Below, piece after piece: positions 45,058 through 54,274 of a stretch of DNA of 64,000 nucleotides. A program made the position numbers and the translations under genes. Position 1 is the stretch's first letter. Every line of letters starts with the position of its first letter. The notes beneath the pieces are model-generated. The model did no database searches. It saw only the letters and a program-made list of their open reading frames with translations, and was not told the origin of the DNA. The DNA is from Bifidobacterium phasiani (GTDB lineage: Bacteria; Actinomycetota; Actinomycetes; Actinomycetales; Bifidobacteriaceae), in NCBI RefSeq assembly GCF_019331775.1, contig NZ_JAHBBD010000007.1, positions 52,019 through 116,018 of the forward strand. The letters run 5' to 3'.

Positions 45058-47322
45058 TCAGGCCCTGCCGTTGAGCACGGCGGCCAGCGACTGCACGCGC
45101 GGCAGGTCGAACACCTCCTCGGTATGCACCACCTGGCCGGTCTCGTCGGCCAGCGGGATGCGCCAGTTCGGATACTCCCAGCTCGTGCCGGGCTGGTTCT
45201 GCGTGCGATGCTCGCCCACGCCGTCCACCAGCGCGGCCTGCACCAGCACCGACGGGGCGTCCAGCAGCATGGCGTGCATCGCCTCGACGACCCGCTGGAT
45301 CACGGCCTCGCGGTCGGCGGCCGCGTCCTCGTCGGCGGCGTCCATCTCGCGCAGCTCGTCGGCGATCTGCTTCGGCAGGTAGTCGCGCTCGACGAGCAGG
45401 TCGAGCATCGCGTTGACCTCGCCCTGCACCTCGGCGCGGAACTGCTCGGCCGGCTCGTTGAGCAGGTTCAGCCGCTCGCGCAGGTCGACGTGCTCGAGCT
45501 TGAGGTAGCCGGCGGTCGGCGGCAGGTCGTGCGTGGTCACCGAGGCCAGCGCGTAGCGGCGGTAGTCCTCCGGCGGCGAGTACGGGTCGCCGGCGTTCGG
45601 CGAGTTGTCGACACGGGAGAACCATTCGACGGCGGTGCCGAGCACGCCGTGGTCCGCCAGGATCTTCGAGACGTATTCGGGCACGGTGCCCAGGTCCTCG
45701 CCGATGACCACGCCGTTGGCGCGGGTGGCCTCGATGGCGAGCACCGACAGCATCACCTCGTGGTTGTAGGTCACGTACGCGCCGTCGCGGGCGGTGCGGC
45801 CGCGCGGGATCCACCACAGGCGGAACAGGCCGAGCACGTGGTCGATGCGCAGCGCGCCCGCGTGGGCGAACATGTTGTGCACCATCTCGCGGTACACCTT
45901 GTAGCCGGTTTTCTCCAGGTACTGCGGGCTGAACGGCGGCTGGCCCCAGTCCTGGCCCAGCTGGTTGTAGAAGTCCGGCGGCGCGCCGACGGTCACGCCG
46001 TCGGCGAAGCGTTCGGGGCTCCACCACACGTCGGCGCCGAGCGCGTGCACGCCGACCGCCATGTCCTGCATGAGGCCGAGCGCCATGCCGGAGTCCTTGG
46101 CGGCCCGCTGCGCGGCGCCGACCTGCTCGTCGGCGATCCACTGCAGCCAGCGCTGGAACTCGAACTCGTCATGATGCTCGCGCACCAGGTCGGCGACCTC
46201 GGGCGAGGTCTTCGACGTGCGGAAGAACCAGGAGTTCTCCTCCCACGGGGCGCCCCACACCTCGAAGGCGAGGCACCAGGTGGCGAAGGCGTCGAGGTCG
46301 GGGCCGGCGGCGCGCTTGAACGCGGCGAACTCGGCCTCGCGCTCCTCGCTGCGCGGCTTGTCGAAGATGATGCGCAGGGCCTTGCGCTTGGCGTCCCACG
46401 CGGCGTTGATGTCGATCGGCTCGACGCTGTCGTTCTGCGCGGCGACGCCGTCGTGCAGCGCGGTCACCTCGGCCAGCTCGGCCTCGTCGAGCCGCGCGTA
46501 TTCGGCGATGTCCTGCGGGCGGATGTAGGTGACGTTCAGGAAGCGGCGCGACTCCGGCAGGTACGGCGAGGGCTGCAGCGGCGGGACGGGCGCGCCCGCG
46601 TGGATCGGGTTGATGAGCATGAAGTCGGCGCCGGACTTCTCGCCGGCGTCGTGCAGCAGACGCCTGAGGTCGCCGTAGTCGCCCACGCCCCACGAGTCGG
46701 CGGAGCGCACCGAGTACATCTGAGTCATCCAGCCCCAGCGCTGATGCCGGCGCACGGCCTCGGGCAGCTCGATGCGCGGCGGGGCGGCGATGATCGTCGC
46801 GCTGCGGCGCACGCCGCCGACCTGGACGTTGAGCGTGTGGTAGCCGACCGGCAGGTCGTTCGGCAGGTCGAGGACCAGCTGCTCGCCGAAGTCGCGGTCC
46901 GTGTCCGTGCGAGCGTGGGCCTTGAGGTCGTGCGGGTACGCGGTGCCGTCCTCCAGCGTGATCGTGATCGACACCAGGGAGTCGGCGGAGCAGCGCACCG
47001 GGACGCTGGTGGTCCGGTCGGTCAGGGCGAGGATGGTCGGCGGGATCAGCTCCTCGCGCTTGCGGCACTCGACGTCGAGCAGCGACTTGCTGATGGCGGC
47101 GGGGTTCGACGCGTCGACGCCGAGCGAGGCGAGCACGGCGACCAGCACCTCGTCGCGGATCTCGACGTAGGCGCCGAGCTGGTCGAAGTACGACGTGGAG
47201 ACGCCGCACGCCTTGGCCAGTCGGATCAGCGGGCGCGACAGACGCGCCGGGCTCTCTTCGCGTTGGGTCGGGGGTTGCACGTTCTGCTGCTCTGCCGAAA
47301 CGGTAGCGTCGTTGCCGGTCAT
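45058..47322 (-). CDS. malQ: 4-alpha-glucanotransferase MalQ, GH77 (754 aa)
   Basis: A GH77 amylomaltase. The catalytic residues are nucleophile D494 (LRIDHVLGLFRLWWIP), acid/base E542 (VIGEDLGTVP) and D599 (THDLPPTAGYL). It also has the SPYLPESRRFLNVTYI loop near residue 245. The roughly 170-residue N-terminal extension with beta-sandwich character is typical of long actinobacterial MalQ. The enzyme moves alpha-1,4-glucan segments between maltodextrins, releasing glucose, in the cytoplasm. The start at 47322 (MTGNDATVS) has AGGGA close upstream; an ATG at 47457 is possible but lacks a site. A LacI-type operator is at 47510-47523. Confidence 0.95.
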   Translation of the reverse strand: MTGNDATVSAEQQNVQPPTQREESPARLSRPLIRLAKACGVSTSYFDQLGAYVEIRDEVLVAVLASLGVDASNPAAISKSLLDVECRKREELIPPTILALTDRTTSVPVRCSADSLVSITITLEDGTAYPHDLKAHARTDTDRDFGEQLVLDLPNDLPVGYHTLNVQVGGVRRSATIIAAPPRIELPEAVRRHQRWGWMTQMYSVRSADSWGVGDYGDLRRLLHDAGEKSGADFMLINPIHAGAPVPPLQPSPYLPESRRFLNVTYIRPQDIAEYARLDEAELAEVTALHDGVAAQNDSVEPIDINAAWDAKRKALRIIFDKPRSEEREAEFAAFKRAAGPDLDAFATWCLAFEVWGAPWEENSWFFRTSKTSPEVADLVREHHDEFEFQRWLQWIADEQVGAAQRAAKDSGMALGLMQDMAVGVHALGADVWWSPERFADGVTVGAPPDFYNQLGQDWGQPPFSPQYLEKTGYKVYREMVHNMFAHAGALRIDHVLGLFRLWWIPRGRTARDGAYVTYNHEVMLSVLAIEATRANGVVIGEDLGTVPEYVSKILADHGVLGTAVEWFSRVDNSPNAGDPYSPPEDYRRYALASVTTHDLPPTAGYLKLEHVDLRERLNLLNEPAEQFRAEVQGEVNAMLDLLVERDYLPKQIADELREMDAADEDAAADREAVIQRVVEAMHAMLLDAPSVLVQAALVDGVGEHRTQNQPGTSWEYPNWRIPLADETGQVVHTEEVFDLPRVQSLAAVLNGRA

Positions 47323-47509
47323 CTTCCCTGCTTTCTTGTGTTCGGTGTCGTGGTACGGCGAGTCCGAGTCGTCGACGGCGGTGCCGGGCTGACGGTGTGC
47401 AATCGTCGTTGATTTCTCGTGCCGGAACCCGTGGAACCGGGATGCCTTGCCTTGCATGATGCCGACCCCGATGCCAGCGTGTTCAACTGCCTCATACGAT
47501 AGCCCAGAA

Positions 47510-47523
47510 TGCTAACGTTTGCA
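47510..47523. promoter_or_regulatory. LacI-type operator TGCTAACGTTTGCA (malQ)
   Basis: It differs from the perfect palindrome TGCAAACGTTTGCA by one base. It lies 188 bases upstream of the chosen malQ start, or 53 bases from the alternative start at 47457, similar to the spacing at the GH31 gene. Confidence 0.75.
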
Positions 47524-47727
47524 AGCGCGTTTCGCGGCGCATGTCACGCGGGCGCGCCGGCCGATGCCGCTCCCGTATTCCCGCAGATTATCCGACTCGA
47601 GGCCATCGTTGGCGCAACGGCGCATCCTCAGGTTTGGCCCCGAATCTCATGCCCCAGTATGCATACGTATCCAATCCGGCGTATCCCGCCATGATCCACC
47701 CATGCGGCGAGTGCCCTGCCTGGTCGC

Positions 47728-47950
47728 GGTACGGTACGGAACCCCTTCCCCTCGCACGCAGCCTCGCCGCACCTTGGTACGGTACAGTACCCAATCATCC
47801 ACACTCCGCCACACACACCTTGGTGCGGTACGGAACTCCAAACACCCTGCTCCGGCCCCCACCGTACCGTACCGCGGTACGGTACGGAATCACAACCCTT
47901 GGAAATCCGCCATTCCCGATCGGCTTCCGTACCACGGTACGGTACGGAAC
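47728..47950. repeat. Degenerate array of five GGTACGGTACGGAA motifs at about 50-base spacing
   Basis: Copies begin at 47728, 47776, 47822, 47876 and 47936, so spacings are 48, 46, 54 and 60 bases. The copy at 47876 is half of a perfect 26-base palindrome (47862-47887, CCGTACCGTACCG and its complement). The copy at 47936 is preceded by an inverted TTCCGTACC. No open frame across this stretch looks like a real protein. Confidence 0.7.
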
Positions 47951-48048
47951 CATGCTCGCAGGCGTGTCACGGATTGCGTACCACGAGAGCCTCAACGCGC
48001 CTGCGGGCCTTTGCGGACACAGACATCTCCGGGCACGCACACATGCAC

Positions 48049-48394
48049 GCGCACAACCACCCCCGGAGCGCACATGCAGCCATCTCGACATGCGCACATA
48101 GCCACCCGGTATACGCGCACAAACCACCCCGGCATACGCGCACAACCGCCCCGCACGCACACACGGGTGTGGTACGGACGGCCGACGAACACGATGCCGT
48201 CAATCCCCTGGCGTGCACACACAGGGTTGACGGCTCCTCAAAGATGACGACCATGGGCCAACCACTCGGCGCGCACGCACACGGAACTTCAGCTTCCGCG
48301 CGGCCCTGCTGTGCGTAGACGGCCCCCGGCACGCGCACACAGGCGCGGCACGGGCGGCCGACGGGCACGACACCGCCAACCACCCGGCGTGCAC
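48049..48394. repeat. Composite minisatellite: 23-base and then 58-base period units
   Basis: GCGCACA starts recur at 48049, 48068, 48092, 48115 and 48138, a period settling at 23 bases with ACCACCCCGG-like filler. From 48153 a longer unit takes over, with starts near 48153, 48211, 48269 and 48329. The 66-base stretches 48153-48218 and 48329-48394 align without gaps with 14 differences, 13 of them transitions. The region between malQ and the TraX-like gene (47524-48431) holds no gene I can support. Confidence 0.7.
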
Positions 48395-48431
48395 ATGCAG
48401 GACCCGTCGCCGGCCCGAAGGCCCGGCGACG

Positions 48432-49184
48432 CTAGAGCAGCCCGAAGACCAGCAGGTGCAGCGGATAGAGCACGTAGAACACCCAGCGCACCCACGGGGC
48501 CGGGTAGCCCTCGCGCCCGGAGCGCCAGTGCAGCAGCATCACGCCGAGCGCCGGCAGGATGAACGACAGCGCGCCCAGCGCGCCGGCCGTGAACATCATC
48601 GTGTTCTCGCGCGCCGGCAGCAGCCAAAACACCAGCGCGAACGCCAGCGTCAGCAGCCCCTCGTTGACCAGGCCGAGCCGCAGCCCGACGTTGAACATGA
48701 AGATCCACATCAGCGCCGCGATGAACACCAGGATGCGGATGCCCCACGAGGCCACGTCGTGCCGCCCCTGGAACGCGTTGAGCACGATCAGCACGACGAG
48801 CGTGATGCACAGGCCCCACACCGGGTTCTGCGAGCCCATGTCGAACACCCGATGCGAGGTCGCCAGGTCGTACGGCACCTCGGAGACCACCGCCAGAACC
48901 GCCAGGCGCCCCAGATACCAGCCCGCCGAATGCGTGTGGCGGAAGCCGTTGACCAGCAGCCAGGCGTAGATCGGCACCGCGCACCACGAGACCGCGTCGG
49001 TCAGGATCGCCCCGGTCAGGCTGCCCATGTCCGCCGTGTTCAGGTCGCCGAGCCGCGGCTGCAGCAGCGCCGTGCTCGCCGTGCCGACCATGACGAACAG
49101 CAGCGCGATGATCTTCAGCGCGAACGAGGTCAGTCCCTTGTGGTTGTCCCCGGAGGCGTCCTTGCTCGTCGAGCGTGCGGACAT
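48432..49184 (-). CDS. TraX-like polytopic membrane protein (250 aa)
   Basis: About seven to eight hydrophobic segments spread over the whole length (LKIIALLFVMVGTAS, ILTDAVSWCAVPIYAWLL, LAVLAVVSEVPYDLA). The end WVRWVFYVLYPLHLLVFGLL matches the TraX family (F-pilin acetylase and relatives), whose hallmark is the FYxxYPxHL ending. Chromosomal TraX-like proteins are thought to acylate surface molecules; the substrate here is unknown. It is not evidence of conjugation, since no other transfer gene is present. The start at 49184 follows AGGAAAGG. An in-frame ATG at 49235 is less likely. Confidence 0.85.
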   Translation of the reverse strand: MSARSTSKDASGDNHKGLTSFALKIIALLFVMVGTASTALLQPRLGDLNTADMGSLTGAILTDAVSWCAVPIYAWLLVNGFRHTHSAGWYLGRLAVLAVVSEVPYDLATSHRVFDMGSQNPVWGLCITLVVLIVLNAFQGRHDVASWGIRILVFIAALMWIFMFNVGLRLGLVNEGLLTLAFALVFWLLPARENTMMFTAGALGALSFILPALGVMLLHWRSGREGYPAPWVRWVFYVLYPLHLLVFGLL

Positions 49185-49289
49185 GTCAACCGCCTTTCCT
49201 GTGCTTGTGCCGTTATATGCGTTATATGGCTTCATGTGGCTTCGTATGTTACCGCGCCGTCCGGCCCCCCGCCGGACGGCATGTCGGGC

Positions 49290-51287
49290 CTAACGCCGGC
49301 CGTCCGCCTCCCAGACCGTCAGCGAGCGCCGCGGCAGCCGCAGCGTCGGGCCGCCGGCCTCCCCCGGCGCGGCGGCGTGAGCGTCCTCCCCAGCCACGGT
49401 CATGGCGCCGCCGAACGCGGCGAGCGTCGCGGCGGAGTCGGCGATCGGGCGCCAGGACTCCCCGCCCGCGACGGACAGCTCGACGTCGGCGTCGGTCGGG
49501 TTCGCGCAGATCAGCAGGTCGCCGGCGCGCGTCGCGACGACGCCGGCCGGCGAGGGCAGCGCCTCGTGCACGGCGCGGCACAGCTCCGGATGCGCCCGGC
49601 GGATGGCGATGAGCTCGGCGTACCAGTCGCTCAGCGGCGCCATGCGACGCGCGCGCGACCAGTCGAGCAGGTTGAGCTCGACCGACTGGTCGAACGAGTT
49701 CGAGCAGCCCATCTTGGTGCGGGCGAACTCCTCGCCCGCCAGCATGAACGGCAGTCCGGCCGCGGTCAGCACCAGGCCGGCGGCGATCGCGTTGGCGGCC
49801 AGCATGTCGGCGCACGCCGAGGCGTCGTCAGCGCGGTAGTCGGTCTCGGCGGGCTCCCGGCGCATCGTGGCGCACAGCTTGTCCCACAGGGTCAGGTCGT
49901 CGTGCGCGGAGACGTACTGCACCAGCTGCATCGTGTCGTTCGGCTGGGGCACGCCGCCGCGCCAGCCGTCCACCGCCATGCGCACCTGCGGGGCGAACGC
50001 CGTCGCCAGGCCGTTCACGAAGCCGCCGAGGTCGGGGTAGAGCACGTGGCCCTTGATCGCGTCGCGGGTCGAGTCGCAGAACCAGCCGACGCGCGGGTCC
50101 AGGCCCAGCGCGCCGCCCTTGTCCGCCAGGATCGTGCCGGGTTCGGCGGCGCTCACGGTCGCCGACCACGGCTCGCCGTACATGAGGATCGACTCGCCGC
50201 CGGGCAGCCGGTCGAGCGAGGCGCGGACCTGGTTCATCGTCTCGACGTCGATCAGGCCCATCAGGTCGAAGCGGAAGCCGTCGATGTGGTATTCGCGGGC
50301 CCAGTACGTCACGGATTCGACCAGGTAGCGGCGGAACATCGGGTGCTCGCTGGCCATGTCGTCGCCGCAGCCCGAGCCGTCGGCGAGCGCGCCGTCGTCG
50401 TCGCGGCGGCAGAAGTATCCGGGGACCATCCGCTCGAACCAGTTGTCGGCGGAGTACATGTGGTTGTAGACCACGTCCATGACGACCTTGAAGCCGGCGC
50501 GGTGCAGCGCGGCGATCATCTGCTTGCATTCGCGGATGCGCACCTCGCCGTGGTAGGGGTCGGTGCTGTACGAGCCCTCGGGCACGTTGTAGTTCACCGG
50601 GTCGTAGCCCCAGTTGAACTGGCCGTCGTCGGGGCGGGTCTCGTCGACGGATCCGTAGTCGTAGAACGGCAGCAGCTGCACGCAGGTGACGCCGAGCCGC
50701 TTGAGGTGCTCCAGGCAGGTCGGGAACTCCCCGGCCGTGCCGCCGAGGCGGGTGCCGTCGTGGGTGAAGGCGAGAAACCTGCCGCGATGCTCCGACGGCA
50801 CCCCGCTGGCGGGGTCGTTGCTGAAATCCCCGATGTGGGTCTCCCAGACGACCAGTTCCCCTTCGGGGATGGCAGGCCCGCAGTCGTTCTGCCACCCTTC
50901 GGGGTCGGTGGAGGCAAGATCGATGACCATGCTGCGCGCGCCGTTCACGCCGGCGGCGCGGGCCCACGGGTCCGCGCCGCGGTGCTCGGCGCCGTCGTCG
51001 AAGCGCACCACATAGTCGTAGTAGACGCCGGCGTGATTGCCGGGAAGAGTCAGGTGCCAGGATCCGTCGGCCCCGCGCTCCATCTCGTGCTCGCCGAGGT
51101 CGCGGGCGCCGGGCTCGCCGTCCGATCCGGTGGCGAACAGGCGCAGCGTCACGGACTGCGCGGTGGGCGCCCAGACCGTGAAGATCGTGTCGTCCGAGCA
51201 CAGGGTCACGCCGAGGTCGCCGTCGTATACGGGCAGGGTCGAGATCGGGTTGACGGTACGTCGCTGGTAGTCGCTGGGCTGCGTCAT
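49290..51287 (-). CDS. pulA: Type I pullulanase-like debranching enzyme, GH13 with CBM48 (665 aa)
   Basis: An N-terminal CBM48-like beta-sandwich (about 20-115, VTLCSDDTIFTVWAPTA) precedes a GH13 barrel. The pullulanase signature is FNWGYDPVNYNVPEGSYS (about 218-235). The catalytic residues are D341 (GFRFDLMG), E372 (YGEPWS) and D463 (AHDDLTLW). It hydrolyses alpha-1,6 branches in pullulan or branched maltodextrins. No signal peptide is visible, so it would act on imported branched dextrins in the cytoplasm. The start at 51287 follows AGGAG. With MalQ and the GH13 glucosidases it completes intracellular dextrin breakdown. Confidence 0.92.
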   Translation of the reverse strand: MTQPSDYQRRTVNPISTLPVYDGDLGVTLCSDDTIFTVWAPTAQSVTLRLFATGSDGEPGARDLGEHEMERGADGSWHLTLPGNHAGVYYDYVVRFDDGAEHRGADPWARAAGVNGARSMVIDLASTDPEGWQNDCGPAIPEGELVVWETHIGDFSNDPASGVPSEHRGRFLAFTHDGTRLGGTAGEFPTCLEHLKRLGVTCVQLLPFYDYGSVDETRPDDGQFNWGYDPVNYNVPEGSYSTDPYHGEVRIRECKQMIAALHRAGFKVVMDVVYNHMYSADNWFERMVPGYFCRRDDDGALADGSGCGDDMASEHPMFRRYLVESVTYWAREYHIDGFRFDLMGLIDVETMNQVRASLDRLPGGESILMYGEPWSATVSAAEPGTILADKGGALGLDPRVGWFCDSTRDAIKGHVLYPDLGGFVNGLATAFAPQVRMAVDGWRGGVPQPNDTMQLVQYVSAHDDLTLWDKLCATMRREPAETDYRADDASACADMLAANAIAAGLVLTAAGLPFMLAGEEFARTKMGCSNSFDQSVELNLLDWSRARRMAPLSDWYAELIAIRRAHPELCRAVHEALPSPAGVVATRAGDLLICANPTDADVELSVAGGESWRPIADSAATLAAFGGAMTVAGEDAHAAAPGEAGGPTLRLPRRSLTVWEADGRR

Positions 51288-51951
51288 TGGAACTCCTGGC
51301 GTGGTGGGGCCGCGGCTGCGGCGGGGATGGGCATGGGATGGGCGCCGCGCGGCGGCGCGTGCCTGCGGCCGTGTCCGGCTGCGGGCGGTGGGGGTCCGGT
51401 CCGCCCCGCCCCCGGTAGCAGGAGGAATGGGGCGGGGCGTCCGGACGTATGGAGGGGACGCGTGTGGGTGCGGGCGGGGAGGTCGGCTTCGAGGCCGCCC
51501 CGCCCGCGGTCCGGGCCCGGTGGCTGTCGCCCGGGCCGGACGGATGGGGTGCAGGGGATGCGGGCGGCGCCGTGCGGTGCGGTTTTGGCCGCGGACCGGG
51601 CGGCGGTCCTCCGGCTTGCCTGGCGGACCGCTCGGCGGAGCCTGGTGGGGAGTCCGCCGGGCTTCCGGCCGGGGGGACTGAGCGCGGACTCAGCCCTTGA
51701 CCGCGCGCCTCCGGCATCCCGCGATTACGGACGGCCCGCGGCCGGCCTGATCCGGCTCCGCCGCTCGCACATCGCGGCTCCGCCTGCGGACCGGTCGAAA
51801 GTCCACCGGACTTTCTTGGCGGACCGCAGCCTGCAATTATCGACTCCGCCTGCGGCGGAGACTCATGGCTGCCTCGCGGCCCTTGGCGGGCCGCTCGGCG
51901 GAGCCTGGTGGGGAGTCCACCGGACTCCCCACCGAAGGGCTGAGCGCAGGC
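51288..51951. other. 664-base GC-rich intergenic region with hairpins, no gene
   Basis: No credible gene is present. Several related hairpins occur: GAAAGTCC-ACC-GGACTTTC (51796-51814), GGGGAGTCC-ACC-GGACTCCCC (51910-51930) and GGGCTGAGC-GCAG-GCTCAGCCC (51937-51958). The last two follow the permease stop on the minus strand and probably terminate ABC operon 2. No LacI-type operator was found before the pullulanase gene. Confidence 0.6.
51621..51700. repeat. 80-base duplicated segment, decayed copy
   Basis: It aligns over its length with 51884-51962, starting TGGCGGACCGCTCGGCGGAG and ending ACTCAGCCCTTGA. Read on the minus strand it still contains GTCAAGGGCTGA, which would encode Val-Lys-Gly-stop, the same end as the permease gene. 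The hairpins have lost pairing through point changes. Confidence 0.65.
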
Positions 51952-51962
51952 TCAGCCCTTCA
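51884..51962. repeat. 80-base duplicated segment, copy at the permease 3' end
   Basis: The intact copy. It covers the last three codons and stop of the MalG-type permease gene plus its two terminator-like hairpins. The first 40 bases differ from 51621-51660 at only two positions. Confidence 0.65.
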
Positions 51963-52857
51963 CGGCTCCGCCCATTGCCTCCTGGTAGTAGCGCTGCATG
52001 ATGATGAACAGCACCGCGATCGGGATGGAGATGATGACGGCGGCGGCCGCGAAGCGGGCGAACCACGAGTTCAGGTACTCACGGCTGAGCATCTGGTACA
52101 GGCCCAGCGCCACCGTGTAGTTGTCCTGCGTGCGGCAGATCGCCTTGGCCATCACGAAGTCGAGCCACGGGCCGAGGAACGCGGTCAGGGCCTGGTAGAC
52201 GAGCATCGGCTTGCAGATCGGCAGGATGATGAGCCTGAAGGTCTGCCAGCGGGTGCAGCCGTCAAGGGCGGCGGCCTCGTCCAGCGACATCGGGATGGTG
52301 TCCATGTAGCCCTTCATGACGTAGAAGCCCGCGCCGGCGCCGGCCGAGTAGACCAGGATCAGCGCGATCGTGACGCCCACGCCCTGGGTCAGGCCCATGG
52401 ACTTGAGGATGAAGTAGATCACGACGACGGACATGATGTTCGGGAACATGCCGAGCACCAGCACGACGTTCATGAAGGTCTTGCGGAAGCGGAAGCGCAG
52501 ACGGCTCATCGAGAACGCCACGCACAGCACGAAGAACACGTTGATCAGGCACGAGAACACGGCGATGACGAACGTGTGCAGGAACATGCGCGGGAAGTTC
52601 AGGATGTGCGTGTCCGTGAACAGCTGCACGTAGTTGTCCAGCGTGTACTCGGTCGGGAAGAACGTCGAGTTGTACGGGCCCGGGTTCTTGTTGAAGCTCT
52701 CCAGCAGCACCCACAGGACCGGGATGATCCAGATGACCGCGAGCACCACCAGCAGCAGGTGGCTGAGGATGTCGCCGACGATCCGGCGCTTGCGCTGGTC
52801 GTGCAGGAACGGATTGCTTTCGGCCTTGACAGTGGCCGACTGGGTTGCATGGCTCAC
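51952..52857 (-). CDS. ABC maltodextrin-type permease, MalG type, operon 2 (301 aa)
   Basis: A close paralog of the permease at 37190, with the same FFPTEYTxDNYVQLFT, FYVMKGYMDTIPMSLDEAA and TQDNYTVALGLY blocks. The EAA loop is SLDEAAALDGCTRWQTFRLI. It has about six membrane segments. The start is a GTG at 52857 overlapping the upstream stop (GTGA) with AAGGAGG before it, identical to operon 1. The 3' end sits in a duplicated 80-base segment. It pairs with the MalF-type gene upstream; the ATPase is encoded elsewhere. Confidence 0.94.
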   Translation of the reverse strand: MSHATQSATVKAESNPFLHDQRKRRIVGDILSHLLLVVLAVIWIIPVLWVLLESFNKNPGPYNSTFFPTEYTLDNYVQLFTDTHILNFPRMFLHTFVIAVFSCLINVFFVLCVAFSMSRLRFRFRKTFMNVVLVLGMFPNIMSVVVIYFILKSMGLTQGVGVTIALILVYSAGAGAGFYVMKGYMDTIPMSLDEAAALDGCTRWQTFRLIILPICKPMLVYQALTAFLGPWLDFVMAKAICRTQDNYTVALGLYQMLSREYLNSWFARFAAAAVIISIPIAVLFIIMQRYYQEAMGGAVKG

Positions 52858-54254
52858 CGGAAGCCTCCTTCGTTCTTATAGGAACCGCTGTTGCGGTAGG
52901 TGATCAGCGAGACGATCGCCAGCACGACGAACGTGAAGATGCCGATCACGCCGCCGAGGTTGTAGTCGCCCTGGTCCACCGTGAGCTTGTACAGCCAGGT
53001 GATGAGCAGGTCGGTGGAGCCCGCGGTGTCGCCGACCGCGGTCGGGTTGCCGCCGGACAGCAGGTAGATGACGTTGAAGTTGTTCACGTTGCCCGTGAAC
53101 GTGGTGATCAGGTACGGGGTGAGCACGAAGACCAGGTACGGCATCGTGATCCTGGTGAACGTCTGCCACCAGTTCGCGCCGTCGATCTTGGCGGCCTCGT
53201 ACTGGTCGGCCGGGATGTTCTGCAGGATGCCGGTGATCTGCATGATCGTGAACGGGATGCCGATCCACAGGTTGACGATGATGACGGTCACGCGGGCCCA
53301 GGTCACGTCCGTGAAGAACGGCAGCGGCTGGTCGATCCAGCCCCAGGACATCAGCGTGCTGTTGACGGCGCCCTCCGGCTGGAGCATCTGGTTGATGGCC
53401 AGCAGGGACACGAACTGCGGGATCGCGATCGACAGCGAGAAGATCGCGCGCCAGAAGCCCTTGAAGTGGGTGGTCTTGCGGTTGATCACCATCGCGAGGA
53501 ACAGACCGAAGAAGAAGTTCAGGAACGTGGCGAAGAACGCCCAGACGAGCGTCCAGATCAGCACGCTGACGAACTGGTCGGCGGTCACCGCGCCGGTGTC
53601 GGCGAACAGCGAGCTGAAGTTCTGGAAGCCGACCCAGTCGAACAGCAGGACGTGGTCGGAGTCGTAGCTGGTGAACGCGATGCAGACCATGATCAGGGTC
53701 GGCAGCACGGTGAAGATCAGGATGCCGATCACCGGCAGGAACATCATCGAGACCTGCGCGTTGCGGTCCGTCAGGTTGTGCCAGTCGTCCATCAGGCTCG
53801 GGGCGGCGCCGGTCTCGCGCTGGAGCACCTGCGCCTTGTAGGCGCTGCGCACCGCGTACGCCCAGAAGACCACGAACAGCACGGTGATGAACACCGTGGC
53901 CACGCCCGCGGTCAGCAGCAGCACCGAGTTGTCGCCGGCGTCGTAGTACCAATAGCCGTCGATCTTCTCGCGGGTCTGCGTGCGGTAGCCGAGCGTGCCC
54001 AGCGTGACCAGGCTGCCCGCGCCCTGCACGACCATGTAGACGATGTAGGCCACCTCGACCGCCAGGAAGAACAGGCCCTTGACGACCTGCCTGCGGGCGA
54101 TGTTGCCGGCGCCGAGGATCAGGAACGACAGGCGCGTCAGCGCGTCGCCGTCCGTGGCGGCCGCGCGCAGCGTGTAGCGCGACGGCGGGATGTAGTCCGC
54201 CTTGCGGCGGATCAGTCCGCGCTTGGCGGGGCGCGGAGTAGCGGTTGCTTCCAT
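52854..54254 (-). CDS. ABC maltodextrin-type permease, MalF type, operon 2 (466 aa)
   Basis: A paralog of the permease at 38089, with the same extended N-terminal membrane region, a YEAAKIDGANWWQTFTRI loop and the ending SLITYRNSGSYKNEGGFR. The ATG at 54254 follows GGAAGGG at suitable distance and is preferred to a TTG two codons earlier. It is translationally coupled to the MalG-type gene and lies 20 bases after the lipoprotein gene. Confidence 0.94.
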   Translation of the reverse strand: MEATATPRPAKRGLIRRKADYIPPSRYTLRAAATDGDALTRLSFLILGAGNIARRQVVKGLFFLAVEVAYIVYMVVQGAGSLVTLGTLGYRTQTREKIDGYWYYDAGDNSVLLLTAGVATVFITVLFVVFWAYAVRSAYKAQVLQRETGAAPSLMDDWHNLTDRNAQVSMMFLPVIGILIFTVLPTLIMVCIAFTSYDSDHVLLFDWVGFQNFSSLFADTGAVTADQFVSVLIWTLVWAFFATFLNFFFGLFLAMVINRKTTHFKGFWRAIFSLSIAIPQFVSLLAINQMLQPEGAVNSTLMSWGWIDQPLPFFTDVTWARVTVIIVNLWIGIPFTIMQITGILQNIPADQYEAAKIDGANWWQTFTRITMPYLVFVLTPYLITTFTGNVNNFNVIYLLSGGNPTAVGDTAGSTDLLITWLYKLTVDQGDYNLGGVIGIFTFVVLAIVSLITYRNSGSYKNEGGFR

Positions 54255-54274
54255 ATTCAAACCCTTCCCTTATC

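Noticed and set aside
47519..48383. Open frames on both strands in the repeat region upstream of malQ
   Set aside because: Peptides are rich in Arg, Thr, His or Cys from the GGTACGG and GCGCACA repeats; none has a plausible start or fold.
47728..48394. CRISPR array
   Set aside because: Repeat units are short and degenerate, spacers are unequal and related to each other, and no cas gene is present.
48432..49184. Evidence of a conjugative element from the TraX-like gene
   Set aside because: No relaxase, type IV secretion or integrase gene is present; chromosomal TraX-like acyltransferases are widespread.
48456..52001. Plus-strand open frame of 1181 codons across TraX and pullulanase genes
   Set aside because: Crosses two genes and intergenic hairpins; no start site, no recognisable domain.
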